Source of the DNA: Humidesulfovibrio mexicanus
GTDB lineage: Bacteria; Desulfobacterota; Desulfovibrionia; Desulfovibrionales; Desulfovibrionaceae
Direction: 5' to 3'
NCBI RefSeq assembly: GCF_900188225.1
Contig: NZ_FZOC01000003.1
Span: 248,001 to 312,000, forward strand
DNA: 64,000 bases
A model generated the notes under the pieces. It searched no databases. It saw nothing but the letters and a program-made list of their open reading frames with translations, and had not been told where the DNA came from. The translations under genes were made by a program, and so were the position numbers. Shown here piece by piece: positions 24,712 through 32,005 of the stretch (position 1 is the stretch's first letter; every line of letters starts with the position of its first letter).

Positions 24712-25356
24712 TCAACGATACTGCGCGTGGCAGGCGCTTCTGCGCCGTGCAAGGCGCGCCAGAACCTGGGCACAGGCCGACACGTCGCGCGCGTCGAACG
24801 CCCGGCGCAGGGACTGCGCGTCCTCCAGAAAAGCGGTGTTGCCCCGGGCCAGCTCCCCTGCCTCCGGCCCGTGCGCGTCCTTCACCGGCTGCGGCAGCGC
24901 GGCCATGCCCTCGGCCAGGGCCAGGAAGGACTCCAGCGTGTCGCGCTGCGGCACAGCCCCGGCTTCGACGGCGCGCGACAGGGCCGAAAAGTCCGCCTGC
25001 AGGGCCTTTTTGAGCTGGCGGTACTTCTCGCGCGCCAGGGCCTGGGCCTCGCCGGGCCGGGGGCTGGCGGCTTTCCCCGGCGCTCTCGCGGCCATCTGGC
25101 TCCCGGCCGGAACAGGATTCTTGCCCTGCGTGCGCGCCTGCCCGGCCGTGATCCGCACGGCAAACCCGCCGTCCTCCCGCGCCTCGGCCACCAGTTCCAG
25201 CCGCTGCGCGGACCCCTGGCCACAAAAGGGCTGCACTCCGGCGAAGTCGCCGCCAGCGCGCCGATCCCCCGCGCCCTCCAGGGCGTCGGCCAGGTCGCGC
25301 AGCACACGCGGCAATCCGCCCGCGTCCACGTTCTTTTCATACATCCACGGGCACAT
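24712..25356 (-). CDS. XXXCH-type protein of the GAK system
   Basis: A 214-aa helical protein. An N-terminal part (1-70) contains beta-strand-like LELVAEARE and an amphi-Trp-like look; a basic, Pro/Ala-rich linker follows; and the C-terminal 110 residues are predicted helices with regular Leu and Lys spacing. It ends SACHAQYR, so a Cys-His pair lies six residues from the end, the trait that names the XXXCH family. Such a pair could bind haem or a metal, but only one CH is present and no signal peptide is visible. The start at 25356 has GGAGG close by; a second ATG four codons later is an alternative. It starts 40 nt after aroL. Confidence 0.72.
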   Translation of the reverse strand: MCPWMYEKNVDAGGLPRVLRDLADALEGAGDRRAGGDFAGVQPFCGQGSAQRLELVAEAREDGGFAVRITAGQARTQGKNPVPAGSQMAARAPGKAASPRPGEAQALAREKYRQLKKALQADFSALSRAVEAGAVPQRDTLESFLALAEGMAALPQPVKDAHGPEAGELARGNTAFLEDAQSLRRAFDARDVSACAQVLARLARRRSACHAQYR

Positions 25357-25396
25357 GGGGCCTCCGCGTCGTCACGGCCGGGGCCGCGCCGCCATG

Positions 25397-25960
25397 CTAC
25401 GAGATTCGGCCCCGCCCGGCAACCGCGGCCTTGTCGCCGCCGATGCGCGCCACCTCGGCCAAGGCCAGGTCCAGCAGGTCGTCCAGGGGGGCCTCCGCCG
25501 GGAGCACCGCGTGGGCGCAGGAGAGATACACGGCCCCGCGCTCCGCGAGCACCCGCGCGATCTCCTCCGCCACGCCGCCGCCCGTGAGCGATGGCCGCTG
25601 GGCCTCCAGGGGGTTGCGCAAAAGCCGCTCGGCCAGCGCCTCGGGCGAGGCTTTCAAATAGAGCACGATGCCGCCGGAGAGCCTATGGCGGTTCTCCTCG
25701 CGCAGCACAATGCCCCCCCCGCAGGACACCACCTGGCCGGAGAACATGGCCACTTCGGCCAGCGCCACGCTCTCGGCGTCGCGGAAGGCCTCCCAGCCGC
25801 CCGCGTCCACCAGTTCGGCCACGCTTTTGCCCGTGCGCAGGCGCACCCGCGCATCCGTGTCCACAAAGGGCCGCCGGAGCCTGGCCGCCAATTTCCTGCC
25901 TAGCGTGGTCTTGCCGCTTGCGCGCGCGCCGATGAGATAGATGTTCCGCTCGCCCGACAT
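25397..25960 (-). CDS. aroL: Shikimate kinase
   Basis: A 187-aa P-loop kinase that phosphorylates shikimate at O3. Walker A GARASGKT lies at 11-18, followed by the DTD shikimate-binding motif (FVDTDARV) and the GGG motif (VVSCGGGIV) with its Arg downstream. LRNPLEAQRPSLT is the lid region. The symbol aroL rather than aroK is tentative. It is divergent from the YchF-like gene (180-nt gap) and heads the run that ends with aroC, so two shikimate-pathway genes flank the GAK genes. Confidence 0.93.
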   Translation of the reverse strand: MSGERNIYLIGARASGKTTLGRKLAARLRRPFVDTDARVRLRTGKSVAELVDAGGWEAFRDAESVALAEVAMFSGQVVSCGGGIVLREENRHRLSGGIVLYLKASPEALAERLLRNPLEAQRPSLTGGGVAEEIARVLAERGAVYLSCAHAVLPAEAPLDDLLDLALAEVARIGGDKAAVAGRGRIS

Positions 25961-26140
25961 GCCTTGCGCCTCCCCATGCGGGCAAAGGCCCGCGCAAGGC
26001 CCTCTTACGGCAAATCCGGTCCGGAGACAAACGGCCGTCCTCCCGCGCGGGGCATCACGCCTTGCATACGGCCGCGCTTGCGCCTAGGATGTTCCACTTC
26101 CGGGCGCTTGCCGCCCGCATCCCACACGCAAGGAACTGCA

Positions 26141-27154
26141 ATGAAAACCGCTATTTTTGGCTTCTCCGGCTCCGGCAAGACCGACATGTTCGCCGCCCTG
26201 GCGGGCGAAAAGGCCGCAGGCGCGGGCAACCGCGCCATGGTCAAGGTGCCCGAGCCCCGCCTGGACCCGCTCATCAAGCTGTTCACCCCCAAGAAGATCA
26301 CCTTGAGCGAAATCGAATACCTGGACGTGCCCGGCGGCGGCGGCAAGGGCCATGGCCTGGGCGAGCGCGTGTTGAACGACATCCGCCCGTACGACTGCCT
26401 GCTGTGCGTGCTGGACGCCTTTACCGGCCTTTCCGACCCCAGGCAGCAATTCGGCGCGGTTGAGGCCGACCTGCTGGTGAGCGACCTGGCCGTGGTGGAG
26501 AAGCGCCAGGAGCGCATGGCCCTGGACAAGCGCAAGAACGCCAGCCTGGTGGACGCCAAGGAGGAGGAGTGCCTGGCCAAGGCCCGCGCCCTGCTGGAGG
26601 ACGAGAAGCCTCTGCGCCTGGACCCGGCCCTGTGCGCCGAGCCCGCCATGCGCGGCTTCCGTTTCCTGTCCGCCAAGCCCATTCTCTACGCGTGGAACGT
26701 GGCCGAAACCGCCATGGACTCCTTCGAGGTCCCGGCCGATGCGCCGGGCCAGATGCACATGAGCGTGTCCGCCCGGCTTGAACGCGAGCTGGCCGCCATC
26801 ATCGACCCCGAGGAGCGCGCCATGTTCCTGACCGACCTGGGCCTTACGGAGAGCGCGCTCGACAAGGTCATTTCGCGCACCTACAAGCTGCTCGGCCTCA
26901 TGAGCTTCCTCACCGCCGGGGACAAGGAGGTGCGCTCCTGGCCGGTGCGCGTGGGCGCAACCGCCCCGGAGGCCGCGGGCGTCATCCACACCGACTTCCA
27001 GAAGGGCTTCATCCGCGCGGAGGTCATCGGCTACCAGGACTTCCTCAGGGCCGGGGACTTCAAGAAGGCCAAGGAGCTCGGCCTTGCCCGCCTGGAAGGC
27101 AAGGAGTACGTCGTGCAGGATGGCGACATCATCGAATTCCGTTTCAACGTCTAG
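26141..27154 (+). CDS. YchF/Obg-like GTPase
   Basis: A 337-aa protein, slightly shorter than classical YchF (about 363). The ATG at 26141 gives MKTAIFGFSGSGKT with the P-loop at 7-14. The switch region contains EYLDVPGGGGKGHG, matching the YchF G3 motif with Pro in place of Ala. A coiled stretch follows, and the C-terminal 80 residues are a TGS-like/DUF933 domain (HTDFQKGFIRAEVIGYQDF), diagnostic of this group. YchF proteins hydrolyse ATP or GTP and associate with ribosomes. The shorter length and altered G-motifs suggest a divergent paralogue rather than the housekeeping copy. Confidence 0.9.
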   Translation: MKTAIFGFSGSGKTDMFAALAGEKAAGAGNRAMVKVPEPRLDPLIKLFTPKKITLSEIEYLDVPGGGGKGHGLGERVLNDIRPYDCLLCVLDAFTGLSDPRQQFGAVEADLLVSDLAVVEKRQERMALDKRKNASLVDAKEEECLAKARALLEDEKPLRLDPALCAEPAMRGFRFLSAKPILYAWNVAETAMDSFEVPADAPGQMHMSVSARLERELAAIIDPEERAMFLTDLGLTESALDKVISRTYKLLGLMSFLTAGDKEVRSWPVRVGATAPEAAGVIHTDFQKGFIRAEVIGYQDFLRAGDFKKAKELGLARLEGKEYVVQDGDIIEFRFNV

Positions 27155-27182
27155 GACGCCGCGCTAAACCGGGAGGGACGCC

Positions 27183-27404
27183 ATGCCGGGCCAGGATCTG
27201 CACGAAGTGTTGCTCGACCTCTCTCGCTGCAACGCCTGCTCCGGCTGCTCCGGGGTCTGCCCCGAGATCTTCGGCTGGGACGAGGACATGGAGCGGCCCT
27301 ACCTCAGGCGGCACTTCGCCACGCATGACGAGGTGCGCGAGGCCATCGCCCTGTGCCCCAAGCGCTGCATCAGCGCCGAAGGCTGGCCCGAGGAAGACTA
27401 CTAG
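27183..27404 (+). CDS. Ferredoxin, single [4Fe-4S] cluster type
   Basis: A 73-aa ferredoxin like the Desulfovibrio monocluster proteins. Cys16-x2-Cys19-x2-Cys22 and the Cys58-Pro pair supply the four cluster ligands. Cys26 and Cys62 are two additional cysteines that could form a disulfide, as seen in some Desulfovibrio ferredoxins. The helix HDEVREAIALCP is the usual one before the last ligand. It is an electron carrier of the cytoplasm. It lies 28 nt after the GTPase and has GGGAGG before the ATG, so both may be co-transcribed. Confidence 0.92.
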   Translation: MPGQDLHEVLLDLSRCNACSGCSGVCPEIFGWDEDMERPYLRRHFATHDEVREAIALCPKRCISAEGWPEEDY

Positions 27405-27453
27405 CCACGGCTGCGGCGCGGCGCGCCTCCCTGGCGCCATGTCGCGGCAGGCC

Positions 27454-29205
27454 TTACGCCCGCGCCGCTCCATCGGGCCTGAAGCACTCCCCGCTGAGCG
27501 CCCGGCGGATGCGTCCCTGCGGGTCGGCCTGGGCCAAGGCCTGCTCGCAGACCGCGCCATGTCCCGCCTGAGCCGCCGTGTGCAGGGCCAGGCGCAGCTC
27601 CTCAAGCCCCGGACCGGGGCGGAAGCACCGCAGCGAGGCAAGCCCCAGCGCAAGGTTCACGCGCCAGTCTTGGGGCTCGCGCAGGCTCAAATCGGAAAGC
27701 AGGCCCACGCGCAGGGCCTCGGCGCCGGGTTCGGCGGACAGCAGGGCGTCCAGGGCGCGCAGTGCCTCGGTGTTGCCCGGCGCACGATGCAGGACGGCGT
27801 ACAGGCATTCGGCGGCGCTTGCGGGCACATGCCGGGCCGGGTCGAAGCCGAAGCCGCCGCGCGGGGGAACGCCCAGAGCCTGGAGGCGCGCGGCCCAGTC
27901 TAGAAGCGCCCGAATGCGCCCGGCTTCCGGATCGCCCGGCGCGGGCTCCGAGGAGGGGATTCCCGCAAGCCGGCCGAACCGCAGGGCGCGTTCCGTGTCG
28001 GGCTGGCCGGGAGCCGCCGCGCCGAGCCCCAGGCACAGCATGGAGCATGTGCAGGCCAAACGCGGAGCACCGGCCGACATGGGCTGAAAGAGCCGCTCCT
28101 GGTCGGCCTCGATACGTCGCAAGAGCGCGCCGACGCCTTCCTCGTCGTCGTGCAGCCTGGCCAGACGCAGCCGGGCGTCAAGGACAAGGGCCTGCGCATC
28201 GCAGGCGTCCAGGGCCTCCGGGGCCATGTCCGCAAGGCCTGCGGCGGCTCCGGCGTCCATGCGGCCGGCCTCGCACAGCCGGGCGGCGGCGAGCGCCAGC
28301 CAAAGCCCCGCGTCCCGCGCGGTCGCCCCCCGGCGTGTGGCGGCGCGGGCGGCGTTCAGCACGGCCTGCGCGCGCGCGGTCGGCATATGGTCGGCCTGGG
28401 CGCGCTCCCATGCCGCGCGGCCCATGGCCTCGGCCAGGCGCGGACGGGCGGCCAGCAGCCGCAGGGCGTCCGCAAGCTCCAGGGCGTCGCCGCACACGAG
28501 CATTTCGCGTCCTGGCGCGAACAGCGCCTCCTGCTCCGGCCCCAGGTCCTGGGCCAAAACAACGCATCCGCAGCCTGCGGCCTCGAAAAGCCGAAGATTC
28601 ACCTCGCCGGTGATGGATTCATTGGGCACGACCCTGGTCTGGCAATAGAAATCAAGCATGGCGTCCACGTCCAGACCGTCGGCCAGCTCGAAATCATCGG
28701 GCGCCACCTGGCGCATGAGCGCAGCCAGCCAGGTGCGGGCGGAGCGCGTGGGGCCCAGGCGGCCGACGAACCCGGAAAGGCGCGGGCGCTGGTCGAACGG
28801 AACGAAGGGCCTGTTCTGCGCGTGCCAGGGAAGGTGCAGGGGGGGCGGCGCTCCGCAGTCGGCCAGCTGCCGCGCCCAGCGCGACTGGGTGGAGAAGGCC
28901 ACGTCGAACAGCCGGACATAGGGCGCCTGCCAGAACGCGTTCAGGTGCGGGTCAAGCGCCCAAAACATGCGCACGGCCGTGACCTCCTCCAGTCCGGCCA
29001 GCAGCAGACGCGGCCCCAGGCGCTCGAACTGGAGCAGGATGTCCGGTTCAAAGCCCCGGCGCGACAGCTCCTCGGACACGTCGAACACTCCGGACAGCTC
29101 CGGCGCAAGCACAAGCACCTCGCAGCCGAGTTCGCGCAAGGCTTGGGGAAGCGGGCCGGAAGGATGGACGAGGCAGACGCGCAGCGGCTGATTCATATGT
29201 CGCAT
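27454..29205 (-). CDS. CgeB-like glycosyltransferase with C-terminal helical repeats
   Basis: A 583-aa protein whose first 300 residues resemble the glycosyltransferase-1/CgeB group common in Desulfovibrio. The blocks are CLVHPSGPLPQALREL, AVRMFWALDPHLNAFW, SGFVGRLGPTR, and the nucleotide-sugar site NLRLFEAAGCGCVVLAQD followed by GPEQEALFAPGREML. The last 280 residues are Ala/Leu/Arg-rich helices resembling TPR-like repeats. The role (protein, LPS or flagellar glycosylation) is not shown by the sequence. It could begin at 29205 or at the next Met, three codons on. An in-frame FlgM-like gene lies nearby but diverges. Confidence 0.85.
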   Translation of the reverse strand: MRHMNQPLRVCLVHPSGPLPQALRELGCEVLVLAPELSGVFDVSEELSRRGFEPDILLQFERLGPRLLLAGLEEVTAVRMFWALDPHLNAFWQAPYVRLFDVAFSTQSRWARQLADCGAPPPLHLPWHAQNRPFVPFDQRPRLSGFVGRLGPTRSARTWLAALMRQVAPDDFELADGLDVDAMLDFYCQTRVVPNESITGEVNLRLFEAAGCGCVVLAQDLGPEQEALFAPGREMLVCGDALELADALRLLAARPRLAEAMGRAAWERAQADHMPTARAQAVLNAARAATRRGATARDAGLWLALAAARLCEAGRMDAGAAAGLADMAPEALDACDAQALVLDARLRLARLHDDEEGVGALLRRIEADQERLFQPMSAGAPRLACTCSMLCLGLGAAAPGQPDTERALRFGRLAGIPSSEPAPGDPEAGRIRALLDWAARLQALGVPPRGGFGFDPARHVPASAAECLYAVLHRAPGNTEALRALDALLSAEPGAEALRVGLLSDLSLREPQDWRVNLALGLASLRCFRPGPGLEELRLALHTAAQAGHGAVCEQALAQADPQGRIRRALSGECFRPDGAARA

Positions 29206-29428
29206 CTACACGAGTTTTTTGGAAATGACTACGAAAAATGAAATGTGCGTAGCAGGGGTAATCCCTCACTCAAGCAGGGTCGATAAGACGCCAACGAAGG
29301 ACATCGCAGGGGGCATCCTGTCCGGGTGACGCTTCTTGACCAAAGCGCTGCACAGTCCTTCGGCACCGCGCGCACGGGGCATGACCAGCAATCGGCGCGC
29401 GGGGTCTTGAGCCGAACGGGAGGGGCAC

Positions 29429-29620
29429 ATGAACAATGGTGACAGCCGGTCGCTTGGGCCGAGAGAAGGTCCGCCGAGCGTCGTGGAAGATGAGGACGCG
29501 CACACGGAGCGCCTGGCATATCTCGACGACCTGAAAAGCCAGATACGCAGCGGTGTGTACCGGCCGGAGGTGCGCGACCTTGCGCGCTCGCTAGCGAGCA
29601 TGTTGGTGCGGGATCTGTAA
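29429..29620 (+). CDS. FlgM-like anti-sigma-28 factor
   Basis: A 63-aa protein. A disordered, acidic N-terminus is followed by the helix YLDDLKSQIRSGVYRP and then VRDLARSLASML, which matches the C-terminal sigma-28-binding half of FlgM (Ixx-I-xxG-xY-x-hydrophobic-xxxA). The start has a strong GGGAGGGG site. The protein is shorter than most FlgM (about 90-100 aa). FlgM holds FliA inactive until the flagellar hook is built. No flagellar gene is next to it in the window. Confidence 0.65.
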   Translation: MNNGDSRSLGPREGPPSVVEDEDAHTERLAYLDDLKSQIRSGVYRPEVRDLARSLASMLVRDL

Positions 29621-29701
29621 GAGAAGAGGAAAGGGCTCGGGCCGTGCATTTTTTTCTTGCCAAGATGCGGGCACTTCGGGTAGTTGACCTTTCTCACGCA
29701 C

Positions 29702-29777
29702 GCCGAGGTAGCTCAGTTGGTAGAGCAGGGGACTGAAAATCCCCGTGTGGGGAGTTCAATTCTCTCCCTCGGCACCA
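29702..29777 (+). tRNA. tRNA-Phe (GAA)
   Basis: A 76-nt cloverleaf with acceptor GCCGAGG pairing CCTCGGC, discriminator A and encoded CCA. The anticodon loop is CTGAAAA, giving GAA. The T-loop TTCAATTC is present. Its 3' end directly borders the accessory island to the right, as expected for an integration site. Confidence 0.97.
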
Positions 29778-29787
29778 GAGAATACAG

Positions 29788-29818
29788 GCCCTTACGAGGA
29801 AACTCGTGAGGGCTTTTT
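29788..29818 (+). terminator. Rho-independent terminator after tRNA-Phe
   Basis: Arms GCCCTTACGAG (29788-29798) and CTCGTGAGGGC (29803-29813) pair along 11 bp with one G-T wobble, GAAA loop, then TTTTT. It ends the tRNA transcript before the convergent ATPase gene. Confidence 0.9.
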
Positions 29819-29871
29819 CGTTGTGGGGGTGATTTGTCCCACTCCTGTCCCACTTTTGTCAAAAAAATGGG

Positions 29872-31935
29872 TTACTTCAACCGCGAATCTTCGAACTGAA
29901 TCGCTCTAAAGAGTTCGTCGAGAACCCTCTGAAATAGAACCCAGAACTTATCTGGTATCTCTTCACCCGTCCCCGCGAGATCTTCCGCGAGAAATTCATC
30001 AAGCTGGTCGTTGACTACTTTTTTGATATTCAAATGATTAGAATTAATCCTGTACATTCGTACGCGGACCAAAGCCTTATGCAGCACAGGGTATGCTGAT
30101 TTGATTGTTGTCCAAAAATAATTGTTATCTCCTATACTCTTCCCGTATGCATCTATGGACTCAACAAATGCAAGGTGAAGTGGATCGATGTTTTTATCGA
30201 AATCGTCCCACGAGACAGGCGGAGCAATTTTAGTTAATCTATCAGCATAAGGAAAAGAATTTGGGCCAAAAAGCAATGGGGCGCAATCTTTATTTTTTAT
30301 TCTCTTTTCGAACCCACGCAAATCGGCAATGATCTCTTCAACGCGCGTTTGGACAAAACTGGTGCGCTCATCAGCAGGTACGACAGGATAAAAAGTCGGG
30401 CGATCATGCTTTCTTGCATCTTCAATTGCAAGATACTCAGCAACTACATCTACGGTGATATAGGGCGAATCGCCCTCGTTGCTAACTATACCATAGAGAT
30501 ATAAGTATCGCCCAGCAGACGACGACTTCGTTGTTTTAACAAAGTAGACATATTCGCCAAGGGCTAAAGATTCTAGCAGTTTGTACTCTTCCGGATAGTA
30601 ATCAGAAAGCTCACTGATGACGTGATTGATATAAAAAACTAGCTCACGATCACGAGTACTAGCGTGGCCCTGGATCGCGTTCGCGGTAATCTTCGAAGGA
30701 AAAGATGTTGTGAATTTTCTTGAGTGCTCTAGCTCATAGGCACATGCTAAGCGTGTCAGTAATGGGTGTCCGCCATAGCTCCGGTAAAGAAATGTGATCG
30801 CCGAGTTATCGAATACAGACCCCGAGACTTTTGATAGCTTTTTAATCATATTTGATGTTTCAGATTCTGAAAATCCCTTAAGGTAAATTTGGTTTATTAT
30901 ACCAAAGAGAGGATTTTGCTGCCCCTCAAAGCGGTCTATGTCCGAGCACAATGAACTTAATCCTGCAACCATAATGCTTAAGTTGCGGTTGCTTGTTTGA
31001 AAAGACCGAATAGTTTGGAAAAATCGCCTATAATCTTCAGCCCAGTGCTTTTCTGCTGCTGTTGGCGGCGTAATTTGCTCAATCTCGTCAAACATGATGA
31101 CAATGCGCTCTATCCCTGAGCGTTCACATTCGCCAACCACCTTAGCGAAAGAGGCTCCAGCTTCTGTTTCCGAGAACGAATGGCGATTTTTTTGAAGTTG
31201 TTGTGCAATTTTCTCAATAAGACCGTTCCAGCGAAGCATGTTGTTTGCAGTATCTTGTAGCTGAACAAGCAAAAATTTAACCTGCGCGGACTCCAACTGC
31301 CGTTGCAATTTCAATAGAAGTGAAGTTTTCCCAGTTTTTCGCAACCCAAAAACACCGGTATTCTCTTTCTTTTGATATGATTCAACGGCCTTGTTAATTT
31401 CTTTTTCTCTTCCAAAAAAGTACACATCTGATTCAATTGGAAGATTGTCTTTGAACTTGTTAACCGCGAAGTAGTTTTTCTCAATTTCTTTAAGCACATG
31501 CGAGACTGGCTGGTCGAGGACTGCTTGGGCTCTGAGTGGGATTACAACTTTTTCATCTTTGTGCTCAAGCATATATGATGCAACCCAGCTCTCAGGGTCT
31601 TTATTTTCGGATACCAGGAGATACAGCGTTGATTCAACGCGCCCCTTTGCTGGCAAAGAGCTCATGTATCTGTCTATTGCCTGAAATGTGCGTGGCTCTA
31701 ATGTCTCAAACTTGTTGTAGACCATTAATAGCTCATATTCTAAGCTGAATAATTCTTTTATGTGATCACTTGGTGACAAAAATGCCACAGTAATCTCAGT
31801 CCGATGTGATATTATTTTCGTCGCCCTTGTTATCCTGAATCCAGATGAAGAAACCTTCTCGATAACACTTTTGGCCCTTGGATGCAGTGATGCAAGATCA
31901 ACTTCGCTATGCACATCATCGCATGTCTTAGACAT
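29872..31935 (-). CDS. AT-rich P-loop ATPase, possibly a defence or STAND-like protein
   Basis: A 687-aa protein. The first in-frame start codon is TTG, but the ATG at 31935, preceded by GGAGA, gives MSKTCDDVHS and is preferred. Residues 1-165 hold no known motif. The ATPase core has GREKEI at about 175, Walker A GLRKTGKTS (197-205) and Walker B IVIMFDEIEQ (D283-E284), a layout like archaeal-type ATPases or STAND proteins with an Orc/Cdc6 flavour. The C-terminal 330 residues are helical. Base composition is visibly AT-rich compared with all neighbours, so it was acquired separately. It converges on tRNA-Phe. A role with the restriction system is plausible but unproven. Confidence 0.88.
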   Translation of the reverse strand: MSKTCDDVHSEVDLASLHPRAKSVIEKVSSSGFRITRATKIISHRTEITVAFLSPSDHIKELFSLEYELLMVYNKFETLEPRTFQAIDRYMSSLPAKGRVESTLYLLVSENKDPESWVASYMLEHKDEKVVIPLRAQAVLDQPVSHVLKEIEKNYFAVNKFKDNLPIESDVYFFGREKEINKAVESYQKKENTGVFGLRKTGKTSLLLKLQRQLESAQVKFLLVQLQDTANNMLRWNGLIEKIAQQLQKNRHSFSETEAGASFAKVVGECERSGIERIVIMFDEIEQITPPTAAEKHWAEDYRRFFQTIRSFQTSNRNLSIMVAGLSSLCSDIDRFEGQQNPLFGIINQIYLKGFSESETSNMIKKLSKVSGSVFDNSAITFLYRSYGGHPLLTRLACAYELEHSRKFTTSFPSKITANAIQGHASTRDRELVFYINHVISELSDYYPEEYKLLESLALGEYVYFVKTTKSSSAGRYLYLYGIVSNEGDSPYITVDVVAEYLAIEDARKHDRPTFYPVVPADERTSFVQTRVEEIIADLRGFEKRIKNKDCAPLLFGPNSFPYADRLTKIAPPVSWDDFDKNIDPLHLAFVESIDAYGKSIGDNNYFWTTIKSAYPVLHKALVRVRMYRINSNHLNIKKVVNDQLDEFLAEDLAGTGEEIPDKFWVLFQRVLDELFRAIQFEDSRLK

Positions 31936-32005
31936 TTGATTCTCCAACGAGTGTTATTGTTTGTACAGAGATGGTCTTCAACCGACCGTCTGTTCCCTCT
32001 TTGCC

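Noticed and set aside
29872-31947. ATPase start at the TTG at 31947
   Set aside because: The ATG at 31935 is preceded by GGAGA at good spacing; the TTG would place that site inside the gene.
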